From assembly GCA_002964805.2 (NCBI GenBank), contig PUDQ02000113.1:124001-188000 (forward strand): a stretch of 64,000 nt of DNA. The letters are read 5' to 3'. The notes beneath the pieces were generated by a model. The model did no database searches. It had not been told where the DNA came from and saw only the letters and a list, made by a program, of their open reading frames with translations. The position numbers were made by a program, and so were the translations under genes. Origin of the DNA: Trametes villosa. Its lineage: Eukaryota; Basidiomycota; Agaricomycetes; Polyporales; Polyporaceae. Below, in pieces: positions 39,411 to 50,800 of this stretch (positions are counted from its first letter, which is position 1; each line of letters begins with the position of its first letter).

Positions 39411-41876
39411 ATGGCCTCCGCCGCTCCCGCGCCCGCGCCTGCCCCGCTCCCCGATGACATCCAGCGCGCCCTCCAGCAGGCCGTTGGCGACGCGAACAAC
39501 GCCGCCGCCGGCATCGCGAAGCAGAAGAAGCACAAGCGGCACCGCGACGAGGAGCCCGCGGGCGCGGAGGACGCCGGCGCGGTGAGGAGGAAGAAAAAGT
39601 CAAAGAAGCATGGTGCGGATAACGGTGGAGATGCTGAGCACGCTGCGGCGAGTGGAAGCGGGACTGGGAGTGGTGAGCAGACTGCGAGCCCCTCGGAGCC
39701 CGACGGCGCTGTTGTGGACGGTGCGCCGGCGAAAAAGAAGAAAAAGAGCAAGGGCAAGGAGCGCGCGCACGACGAGCCTGTCCCGCCGCCCCAGATCGAC
39801 CCCGCGCTCATGGCCACTGGACCGCCGGTGCCTCCACCCCCAATGGACATCGGCGCATCTTCAGCCGACTTCTTGTCCGCCGTGGTCGCAGCTGCGTCCG
39901 CGACCGCAGGGTCAGCCGGGCAGCAGCTTCCCGGCACGTTCGAACAGCAGATGCAGCAGTTCATGGCGTACCCGCCCGACTTCGACCCGTACGCCTTCAC
40001 TGGGCCACCACAGCAGGGCCCGCCGCATCCACACCAGGAAGGCCCGCATCCGTTTGTGCACCCGCCTCCTGGGCAGGCAGCTCCCGGACAGCCCCCCATG
40101 TTCCCGGACCCTGCGGCGCTGCTGCCCGATCTGAACTTTGCGTCGAGCGAGGACTTGTTGCGCAGCCTGCAGGAGTTCGACATCTCGAAGGTCGTAACGG
40201 TGCTGAAGACACTCGGAGAGGCTGCGGCGGCTGCGAACGTGCACCTGAACGTACCACCGATGTTTGCACCCGGACCCCCTCCCGCCCCGCCTCCGCCAGT
40301 GCAGCAGCAGCCTGTGGGGTCGGATGCGATCATGGGCCGGCCGCAGAAGCAGAAGAAGAGCAGGGCAGGTTCGGCAGCAAACGGCCCTCCTGCCGCGCTG
40401 CAGCCCGACAACCCGGAGCACGCGCATATGCTTGCGAACGTCTGGATGAACGCGGCCAAGCTTGGAGACCTCGTGCGCACGGAAGGTGAGCTACCTGAGG
40501 GTCTCTCGTACGCAAGGCGGAGTTTGTTGACGGGGGATCAGGCCTGGTCTACAAGAAGGGCAAGTTTTCTGCTACGGAGGCCCAGCAACTGAGCGATGCG
40601 ATCGAACGCTACCGGGTGGTACGTTACGATAGACCGCGACCGCGTTTACATTCTCAAGGGAGTGCAATAGACCCACAATCTCTCGCAAGAGGAATTGGAC
40701 CAGATCATTTTCTCGAACAAGTCAGGCAAGGACAAGGGCCATGAGTCGTTCTGGTCTGAAATTAGTGAGTGCTGCCTCCATAGACGATTCTCGTATTGTG
40801 GCTTACGCAGAAGGACAGCATCTGCGCTGCACTTGCGTCCCATCATTGCGGTCTACCATCATGTTAGACGGGCACGCCATCCCTTTGGTGGGAAGGGTGC
40901 ATGGACGAAAACAGAGGACGATCTTCTTCTCGAGTAAGTTTGTAGTGTGTAGTGTGTAGGATGGACCTGACGGGCATGCAGGTGCATGAGCGGCATGGGC
41001 CAACAGTGGGAGAAGATCAGCGACGTTGTGCACCGGACGGCCGCCGACTGTAGGGACAGATACCGGAACCACCTGCAAGACCGGGACGTGCGCCGCGTGG
41101 GTGAGTACCACTTGCAGATTACTCTCGTCGAGTGTGTCGGCTTATGCCGTCGGGCGCAGGCGCATGGACCAAGGAAGAGGAGGACGAGTTGACGCGGATT
41201 GTCACGGAGATGACCGTCGAACAAGGCAAGGATATCGACAACGATATCTTCTGGGGCGTCGTGAGCAAACGGATGGGCGGGAAGCGGGGTCGGCAACAAT
41301 GCAGAATCAAGTGGTCGGTGTCTTCGTCGTCAGTCCGTCCGTTGTAATCTGACACCCCTCCAGGACGGACTCGTTAGCACCGCAGCTTAAGAATACGGGC
41401 GAGAGGCCTAGATGGAGTGCGATGGATGCCTACATCCTCGTGCATAAGTGAGTGTTGCTTTCCGGGTCTTTCAGCTCCTTTCTCATGCCGAATGAATAGG
41501 GTCGACTCGTTGAACGTGCGCGACGACACGGAGATCGACTGGAAGCTGTTGCCGGACGAGAACTGGAATGTCTGGAGCGCGCATTCGTTACAGAGGCGCT
41601 GGCTGACAATGAAGCGGAGCATCAAGGGCTTTGAGGAGATGTCGCATGCAGGTACGTGGACCTTGCTTGTTCTTCGGGTGGCACCGATCTGACTGATATG
41701 TGCGCTGCACAGAGATCATGGAGATCCTCAAGACGAAGAAGGCGCAGTCACCTCCGCCGTCATCGGCAGGGCGCAAGAAAAAGAACAAAGTAACGAGTGC
41801 GGAGGCGGTGAATGACGGAGATGAGGGCGACGGGCAGCCTGAAGCTGGAGGCAGCTCGGGGGGTGCGGAGAGTTAG
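39411..41876 (+). CDS. Myb/SANT-repeat DNA-binding protein (Reb1/TTF1-like)
   Basis: The first exon encodes a long low-complexity N-terminus: Ala/Pro-rich start, then basic clusters KQKKHKRHRDEE, RRKKKSKKHG and KKKKKSKGKERAHDE that look like nuclear/nucleolar signals. A Pro/Gln-rich stretch follows. Later exons carry tandem Myb-type repeats: GAWTKTEDDLLL with MGQQWEKISDVVHRTAADCR and DRYRNHLQDRDVRRVG, then GAWTKEEEDELTRIV with FWGVVSKRMGGKRGRQQCR. A third, more diverged segment is DWKLLPDENWNVWSAHSLQR. This layout matches Reb1 of yeasts and TTF-1 of animals, which bind rDNA terminators and stop RNA polymerase I or replication forks. Fungal paralogues also act as general regulatory factors, so the exact target is unknown. 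The C-terminus is Lys- and then Gly/Glu-rich. Confidence 0.8.
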
Positions 41877-42330
41877 CCTGGAAACGATGAGAAGTTATGA
41901 AACACAATATCTTGCTGGAGATGTATGAGAGAGCGAAGAACAAGCGACGAAGACACTTGGACGACCTCCCGTGCCAACGCGGCCACGTGATTTATGCGAC
42001 GCGCCTATGGGCGACACAACACGGCCAAACAGCGCGGGGGCGTGGCCACGGTTGGGATCCGCCTGCAGAGGATCTGAGTCTGCATAGGTCGCCCGGAAGT
42101 GGCAGAGAATGCAGAGGAAGAGGCTATAAACCAACGCTCTTCAACGTCTCACCTACCTCTCTGCTTCACTCTTTCACTCGCTATTTATCTTCCCATTCTC
42201 TGCTGCTTAACTTCGAATTCTCTCTGACATCTGGGTCTCCACTTTGCCACTGGTGCACTTGTATGCTTGCTTGAGATGGCTCTAAGTACCTCTCCTCGCA
42301 AGGTCGTCCCTCTTGCCTCTGAGGACGACT
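41877..42330. promoter_or_regulatory. Intergenic with TATA box (42125-42130) of RhoGEF gene
   Basis: The region holds TATAAA at 42125-42130 (AGGCTATAAACCAACG), followed by a strongly pyrimidine-rich leader (CTCTCTGCTTCACTCTTTCA and similar) up to about 42240. This is a typical basidiomycete core promoter and 5'UTR. An ATG at 42276 opens a frame (MALSTSPRKVVPLAS) that does not splice in phase to the next exon, so it may be a short upstream ORF. Confidence 0.5.
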
Positions 42331-45300
42331 ATGTATCGCGCCCCAAGGCGCGTTCAACAGGCGCGAACGTCACACGGCGCGTCTTTCTTTGTGGAGTGGT
42401 GGTGGAAGGCGCAGATAGCGGTCGGGAGCTTGCCCAAGGTATGTCCCCGCGCGCAGCCACCCAGGAGACGGCATCCAACTCCCAACAGTCAACTCCTACC
42501 TGCGTTTTGGGTCTTTGTAGAACCCATCGTGTGTGATCTCATCTGGTCATTCATCTATAGATGTCCAGGACCTCGTCGCGTCTCTTGGAGAGCCGATGGA
42601 TTTAGAGTCAGAACCTATGTCCCCCTCGTCGGCCCAGGACCATGCTAACCTAACGAACATAGTATGTGAGACTGTCAGGTGCCATCTGTTCACTACCCTG
42701 ACGCGTTATCAGGGCAACCGCGTACCAGCCACTACAAACTGGGACGCCCTCAACGAAGTCATCAAGGAGCTCGTTAACACCGAGCGCTCCTATGTCAAAC
42801 GGCTGCGCATCCTCAAGACAGACTATGCAGACCCTTTGCGTAGCTTTGCGCGGAGCAAGGACACCGCGATCATCCCGCCCTATGAGGCCAAGACCCTGTT
42901 CGGGAACATCGACCACCTCCTGCCAGTCAATGAAGCCTTCCTCACCGACCTCGAGAAGATGGAGAAGACGGCCCACAAGGGTGGGCCAGGGGTGGGCGAC
43001 GTTGCGCTGAAACACTTCAAGACACTCCGGGGCTTCGAGTACTACAGACAATACTACGCCAAGCGAGAGGAGGCGCAGCGCATCTTCGAGCACGAAGTGA
43101 AGAAGTCGTCGCGTTTCTCAGAGTACATTGATGTAAGTCCCCCAATAGCATCCCGTTCGCAGATCAACCTCGTTGACACCCGTCTGTAGCGCGTCAAATA
43201 CTCCACGGCCGACATGCGCAACAAAGTCGGCCTGCGCGAGCTGCTGATGGAGCCCGTGCAGCGCATCCCGCGCTACACGCTCATGTTCCGCACGATGCTC
43301 AAGCACATGGGCGCGGGCGACCCGCAGCGCGCGCCGCTGCTCGAGGCGGACGAGCTCGCGAGCAAGATCGCGCTCGCAGAGGCGGACGCGCAGACGAAGC
43401 GCGCCGCGGCGCTCTACAGCCTCGCGGGCGCCGTCGACGACTTCCCCGTCGCGCTCGTGTCGAACTCGCGCCAGTTCCTCGGGTGCATCGATGTGCAGGA
43501 CGTGATCGCCCCAGACCCGTTCATGGCCGTCGCGTCGAGCGGGCCTGCGGCGGCGATGGTGCTGCATTGCACGCTGTTTCTATTCGATGACAAGCTTGTG
43601 ATCGTGAAGCGTCCCCCGGAGAAGAGTGGGCGTGCGCTCGCGGGACTTGACGCGGTCGAGCACGCTCCGAAGAGCGCACATGGGAAGAGCACGAAGAAGA
43701 CAGGGCTGGTGTGCAAAGGCGTCGTGGACATAACTGACATTGTCGCCACGGATGTCGGCGGAGCCGGTGCGTTGCTCCGCTCTTTCTCTCATTGCAGCTG
43801 CCTCTGAAGTCGATGTGCTGCAGACTTTCACATGTACCTTGAGAACCCACCGATGGATGTGTCCGAGCGGTGGTCTGGCCGGCAATTCCGCTCAATGTCC
43901 GTCGTGTTCCCGCCCTCCCCCGTCTACCTCGATCCCCAGCGCACAGAGTCGGAGAAACAACGCTTCCTGGACCAGCTGTGGGACGCGCAGGCGCGCTTCC
44001 GCACACGAGGTGGGCGGTCCGTTGTCCTGCGCGGAGACGAACGCGAGGTGGAGAACCGCGGCGGGCGGGTGACGATGGCGCGGACGTACTTTAACGTGTA
44101 CACCCGCACGAGCTTTCTTCAGGAGCCGAAGAAGGTACGTCTCCTCTAGCGCTCTAAGAGTGCGTAGTTGACGAGCAGTGCTCAACTGGTATTAGGCGAA
44201 GATCGTCATGCACGTCGACCAGATGGGCGTTGCGGATGCGATCTCGTTTGGCTCTCGGGCAGCTCCGTACGTTGTAGTACGTGTGCAGCCCATGGCAGGG
44301 GAGCTGGCCCGCTACAAGGTCAACTCGAGCGACCCCGATGACGAGCCCGAGGAGGACATCATGCAGACCAGCCGTATCCCAGAGCGCATCGTCCAAACCA
44401 GTAAGCTCCTTAGCCCCGATTCATGGATGCGTGGTTGCGTGGTTGCTTACGAAGACTGCTCGCGCTAGTCCACCAGTACGGCCTGTTCAAGTTCAGCACC
44501 GGCAACGTCTCCCGACCAACAACCCCGACTGCGAACCGCTCGCGTGCTGCGATCTTCGGGCTCGACGTCATCTCGCGCAACCTCTTCGGCTCGCGTCCGG
44601 GCTCGGGGATGGGCGACTTCTTCGCGGGCTCGATCAACGGCCACCGGCGCACGCGCACCACGACGGCCGACAGCCGCACCTCGACGCTCACGAGCACCGG
44701 CGGGAGCACCAGCAACAGCAGCATCGGCCGCTTCTCGCGCACGTCCGGGACGACCGCCGCGACGTCGCTGAATGAAGACGACGGGGCAGCGTCTCCACCA
44801 GTGGGCGCGGGCTCGTTCTCAAAGAGCACGTCCGGGCGCGCACGCTCACTGGGGAGGGGGGCACGGAAGCTCGTGAAACGCGCGAAGTCGCCATTTGGCG
44901 CGGACCCTGCGAGCGAGCCGGAGAGCCCCGCGCGCCCGAAGGAGAAGCAGCGGGACGACGGACGGGGCAAGGGGTCGTACGCGCGCAGACGGTCGATGTC
45001 GACGAGCGCGGCGGACGTGCTGGAGGCGGAGGCGGCGGAACGGGAGGAGGAGCAAAGCGAGTGGGAGGCGGAGGAGCGCGCAGGGGCGCGGCCGTCGAGG
45101 ATGCGGCGGGCGAAGCAGATGGATGCCTCAGAGCGTGATTTGACGATGCGCCTGGAGCTTGCGCGAAGGAATAGCCAGAACCAGCATGGGCGGGAGGTCT
45201 CAACGCCTGGTATGGAGGCTCCATCGGAGGAGACGATATACGAAGGTGCGTTGTGGTATGGTACCGGGCTACGTCTGTGTTGCTAACAAGAACACAGATG

Positions 45301-47192
45301 AGCCTCCACCGTCGCTCCGGCCACTATCGAGAGCATCGCGTGCGTCAAGGTCACTCCCCGAGATCCCGCCAGAGGTGGAGAGCTTGCGGTCTGGTACACC
45401 CACCCTTCGTGCACCATCACCCCTCCCGAGTCGACCTACAAGCCCGGACTCACGCACAGGACGTTCGCTCTCGCGCAACTCATCCGACCGCTCCGACCGC
45501 CGACCGATGGGACCTCGGAGTCCTTCACCCCTTCCCCGCAGCCCAGCAATGCTCCCTACCAGCCTATCATCCGTCGACGCCGAGTTAGAGATGACGTTGG
45601 TCAACGTCACACTACCCGCGACGCCCTCACGGCCATTACCGTCAACGACGAATACGACGCCCATCCCGCGCAGCAAGCGCCAGCCATTCGAGCCCGTGCG
45701 CTCGATGAACCACGACGCGACGCCGCGAGCGCCAATCGAGGAGCCGACGAAGCCCCTGAAGACGATCGCACCTCTGTCTGTGACGAAGAAGAGCTCGATT
45801 AGGTCGAACGCGTCGGTGCTGTCAGCGGGTTCGCCTTCGTCGGCGCGCAAGAACTCGGGCAACCGGCGGGTGTCGCCGCTCGGCAAGGGCGCGTTCGCGA
45901 ACGGCTCCCCGAGACGGACATCGAACCAGCGTGCGCCGAAGCTCCCCAGCCTGCTCGAGTCGCTGGATGCCGCAACGGAGAGCATGGACACCCCGGAGGT
46001 GGACCGCTTGGTGCGGCTCGCAGAGACGACGAAGCAGGACGTGAGTGCTCCCTTGTGCTGCTTGCGTGAATTCGAGTGGCTCGGCTGACTAGGCGGTGAC
46101 TGTCGCAGATCGACTCGTCACGGCGTGCTCTGAAGCGTATTCGGCTCGAGACGGAGAAGATCACGTCGGCGTCGCCTGTACGCAGCGCGGTCGCCGAATG
46201 GGAGACACGCCCGGTGTCCCCAACGAAGGCCTTACGCACGCCCCAGCGCGTCACGCCGCCTGCAGCCGGGTCACCCGCATTGGTGAGTGTACGCGTGTTT
46301 CGTGCGTGCTCGCTCTTACTCACGAGTAACTACCATGGCGTACCAGACGAGGGAGGCCCTTGCGAGGCGGGAGGAGATGATGCAGGCCATCGGACGGCGC
46401 ATGACGGGGGATGGTGGCGGGGGCACGCCTCGAGCGCGCCCGCGGACGTTGATTGAGACCAGCTCCTCGTCATCGTCTTTGGGGGCTGGGCCTAGCAGTC
46501 CCAAGTCCCAAGATGTGGCACGTAGTATCGACGATCTCGCTGCTGAGGCGGACGGCAAGCTCGCGCAGGCGCTGCGAACCCAGGAAGAGGTCGCGTCTGG
46601 CATGAAGACCCTCCTCACGCAACTTCAAGAGGTAATGACACGCACTCGGTGTATGTATTGCGTGTGACTCGGATGCTTACCCCTCTCCGTGACAGAAATC
46701 GACCGCACTCACGGCAACGCAGCTAGAGCTGAAGAACGTGCAGATGCAGCGCAAGGTGTTCCAGGATCTCCTTGAGGACAAGAATGCGGAGGTGAACGTG
46801 CTGTATGAGGTCAGTCATGCGCGTGTGGTTCTGCGATCACTGGCAGCTGACGGTGGTTGTGTGCAGTCGTTCAATGAGGAGCTGCAAGGCATGTACGACG
46901 ACGCGGCACTCCCCGAGGACGAGGCGTGGGCGGCCATGGCTCGCGACCTCAAGGCCGCGAAGAAGTCGGAGAAGGCGGCTCACTACGAGAACTAGTAAGC
47001 GGCTTTTAGTTTCCTGGTCCCCCTGTGCTGTGACTGACCAATTTATGTAGCCAACTGAAGCGGCGCATTAATGAGCTTGAGATGCAGCAAGAACAGTGAG
47101 TGATCTCGGCCTATCTCGGCATACGCGGTGACTTACGCTTGTACTTGAATAGATGGGCTCAAATCCTGCGGGCACACGGACTGATACCTTGA
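42331..47192 (+). CDS. RhoGEF (Dbl-homology domain) protein with disordered tail and C-terminal coiled coil
   Basis: Verified exons: 42331..42438, 42521..42661, 42713..43132, 43190..43766, and further short exons to 47192. The DH domain starts near residue 90: WDALNEVIKELVNTERSYVK, RLRILKTDYADPLRS, FGNIDHLLPVNEAFLTDLEK, ending with the classic CR3 segment LRELLMEPVQRIPRYTLMFR. A PH-like region follows (MVLHCTLFLFDDKLVIVKRP), with insertions, up to about RTYFNVYTRTSFLQEPKK. The rest is Ser/Arg/Pro-rich, with a coiled coil near the end (ALTATQLELKNVQMQRKVFQ) and the short last exon WAQILRAHGLIP. DH-PH proteins activate Rho/Rac/Cdc42 GTPases, so a role in polarity or cytokinesis is likely. The start at 42331 (MYRAPRRVQQ) is chosen because it splices in phase; the ATG at 42276 does not. 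Confidence 0.85.
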
Positions 47193-47810
47193 CGGACGAT
47201 CTACGTTTGCGTGCCGAACACTACTGGTTAGAGTGCTGAATATATGGTACTATGTATTTTATGAGATTGTACAGCGCGCCCCGTGGCGCAACTATATCGC
47301 TTTGTTTCTGGTTCCTGTATAGCAGCAGTTTTCACCATTCCTTTCTTGCACGAGTCACGCAACAAAGGCACAGTGTGCTCGACGTGAACTCGGTAGAATT
47401 CTCTAAGCCATGATGTGGTAGATTACAGCAGATCGAGCCATGCAAGGCGGGCCAAGAAGGGGGGGATGGGAGGCATGCCGCCCGCCATATGGACGGGCGG
47501 ATCTGGACGTGATGTGCATGTAAGGGATGCATGAAGACGTTACAGTACTCGCGACAGGGGAGGGAGAGGGAATAGGAAGACTTTATGATTAATATTAGGA
47601 TGCGGCGATGCATGCGAAAGGAATGGATGTGATATGTACATGCAGACTTGAGTATGGGGCGCAAGCGTGGAACACGGAACATGCTTGTATGTAATGGTGC
47701 GAAACACATGCAAGGGGAGGAGTGATATGGCCATGGGATGGGAATGGGGATGGGGGCGTACGCGAGGGGCGGCGCGGGTATCAATGTAAGAATCGTCAGG
47801 TGCGCAAATG
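47193..47810. other. Convergent 3' region between two RhoGEF genes
   Basis: This 618-nt stretch receives two converging transcripts. It is AT-richer than the exons and contains runs such as GATTAATATTAGGATGCGG on the plus strand. No gene is apparent; open frames are short. Confidence 0.5.
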
Positions 47811-50800
47811 TCACCGCAGGGGCGTGAGCGAGTGCGAGCGCTGGAAGAGGAAGATGTTCTTGATCGACTTGCGCGCGGGGATGCTCGTGCTCGCGGGCGA
47901 GGGGAGCTCCGCGTGCGCATGCGCACGCGGGCCATCATCACGCGCCGCGGGCGCACGGTCACGCGAGCGCGCGGACGGCACGAACAGAGAGCGGCGTCTT
48001 TTCGGAGGGGCGTCGTGGAAGGCGACCCGCCGCGGACTCTGGGATATTAGAAGCGAGGGCTCGTCGCCTTGACCGGACCCACGCCCTGTCACCCCGTCTG
48101 TCGAGCTCCTGGTGGGCAACGGGGGTCGCCTGCTGCTCTGCTCGTTGTCCTCTGTCGAATGCGTGCTGGAGTTGCTGGAGTCCCGGCGGCGGAGAGAGGT
48201 GCGCCGCAGCCACTGCACGATCCCGCTTGGGTACTCCGAGGTCGGGCTTCCGAGCAAGAGGGGAGGCAGCTGTGGTGGGGCGGCAGAGATGAGACTATGG
48301 TCAGACGTTGACGGCGACGGCAACGCAGACGGTGAGTCTTCGCGCCGATGGTGGAAGATATTCCGCACATGGCTGACCATCGAGCGCGACCGCTTCGGGA
48401 TCGGCCTCGCATCCTCCCCGCGCGCATGCGCCTGCAAGATGTCCGACTGGCGCAGCGTCCCGTTCGGCGACAAGCCAGGGACCGGGATCGGCAACGACGC
48501 GGCCTCGGTCGGGCTGGGGAGCATCGACGGCGGGTGCGACGACGTCGACGAGTGCGACGCCGCGGGCGGCGAGTCGAGCGAGAGCGCCTCGGGGCTCCTT
48601 ACGAGCGGGCCCCGCCGCTCCGCCTCCTCGCTGAACTGCGCGATGGCGGACGAGATCGCGGGCGCGATCGACGCGGGCTGCTTCTTCTGCCGGCGCACGG
48701 CGAGCGTCTTCGCACGCCCCGCGCCCGCGCTCCCAGCCGCGTTCATCTCCGCGCTCGGACTCCCGCTCACGCTCTCACCAGACACGGGGAGGTCGGGCAC
48801 GCCCTCCATGGACGCCTTGCGCCGGGAGACGAGCACGCTGTCGTACCGCCGCTTCGCCGCGGTGAGGCCCATGGCGTTCGCGATGCTGATGCCCGAGTTC
48901 GAGCGCGGGATGCCGCTGCCCTGCCTCTTCCCCACGCCCATCCCGCCCCCGCCGCTCGGCGGCACGCGCACCGAGAACAGGTCCTCGCCGCGCATCTGCG
49001 CCTGCGACCGCGCCGCCAGGCACGACTCGGAGAAGATGTCGTGCAGGCCCTGCTCGACCTGCGCGCGCACCTGCGACGAGGGCCGCGTGGTGCGCGCGGA
49101 GTCGAAGGGCGTGAAGAACGCCTTGACGGACGCGGTGGACGAGCGGCGGCTGAGCGCGGCGGAGATCGTCGAGACGGGCGGGTGCGAGTCCTGCCGGAGC
49201 GCGGCGCCGTCGAGGCGCGAGAGCGTGCGCGAGTACTTCAGCTGGCCCTTGCTCGTCGGCGTCGGCGACGCGTCCATGGGCGGCGGGCTGCCGCTGCCGC
49301 CCGCCTGCTTCTCGAGGTCAGAGAGCGACTGGATGGCGGGCAGGCCGTTCGGCGAGTCTTGCGGGGGGACATCGTCGGCGGCGGACAGCGGGGCCTTCTC
49401 GTCCGCCTGGAAGCTCGACAGCGGCTCGTTGACCCAGCACTGCGGCTTCGCCTTCAGGGAGTCGTTGATCGCGCTCAGCCAGAACGCCTTCTCCTGCGCA
49501 CACGCCGCGCCGAGCTGGAGGTGCCGCCCCTGCGCCGTAACGTGGAACGAGTACGGGAACGACGCTATTCACAGACACGATCAAGGTTAGGTCCGAAAAG
49601 CCTATGAATCTCAAGAAGAGAGACGGGGGAAAGGGGGGAAAGGGGAAAAGGGGGCACTCACGATCGTCCTCCTCGACGTCCACGACCTCGACCGCGCTGA
49701 ACGGGAACCAGTGCCGGGGCTCGTACACGCGCCCGCCCTTGGTGATCTTGACGAGCACGCAGTACCCGCCCGCGTAGAGGAACGCCCCCAGGTACTTTGC
49801 GCGGTGCGCGGGGTGCTGGATCACGTCGAGCGCGCCCGCGAGCATGCACGGGCCCAGGGAGGAGACGAACTCGGCGGTGAGCCCGCCCGGGCGCGGGAGG
49901 GGAACCGCGAGGGGCGGTAGGGAGGCGACGGCAGCGGGGGAAGAGACGGCGGCAGACGAGGTGCAGGAACCCACTGAAGAGGGCGCGGTCGAGGTGCTGC
50001 CGTGCCCATGCGAAGACGACGACCCGGAGGAAGACGAAGGCGTCGTCGGGGGAGGGGTCGGGTACGCAGACGGCGCGCTCTGCGCAGGAGGCGAAGGCAC
50101 AGGCGGAGCAGGTGAGTGCACAAACGCGATCCGGGACGCGATGAGCGCCGAGCGCAGGTTATGCGCCTCCTTCTCGCTCGCGCGGTTTACGCGCGACACG
50201 ACCCGTCTCATCGCCTCGCCCGCCCGTCGTACCGCCTCGTCCGCGGCGGCCTGCTGCACGCTCGCCGCGGCGTCGCGCCGCTTCGGGCGCAGCTGGTCGA
50301 GCAGGAGCGGATACTTGCAGATCCGCTGCACGGGCTTGATCAGGTAGTCCTGGAACTTCAGCTTCGGCCCCGCCGCGCGCGGCCGCCGGTCGCCCGTGCT
50401 GCTCGTAGCAGACACGGGTGGCCGTGGTGCGGCCGCGCCGGGGCTCGAGGCGGAGGGGAAGGGAAGGCGGGTCGGGGACGCGGGTTGAGAGGCGAGAGAA
50501 AGCGTCGGGGTCGAATGGCGCCGCTTCTTCCGCATAGGCCCATCCGCTGCCATGTCTGCCTCGGCAGCGGGACTGGCGGACGAGGCGGCGGCAACGGTGT
50601 TGTCGCTCAGCCCGCGATGGTGCGGGTGCGGCGGCTGCTCGGGGCTGCGCGCGGAGAGCAGCGCGCACCGCTGCTCGTACGCGTCCCAGATCGCGGGCCA
50701 CCGCTCCTGCGCGCGCCGCAGGAGGTCCGTCGCGGCAGCGTGCCCCGGACAAAACGTCTCGTAGATGCTGAACGACGCGGCCTGGCACGGCAAACGCGGG

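Noticed and set aside
42276..42330. Earlier ATG for the first RhoGEF gene
   Set aside because: Its frame does not splice in phase at the GTATGT donor; kept only as a possible upstream ORF.
48112..49607. Plus-strand open frames of over 400 codons across the last exon of RhoGEF-2
   Set aside because: They are mirror frames of a GC-rich coding exon; the minus-strand frame joins in phase with its upstream exons and contains the PH-like sequence.
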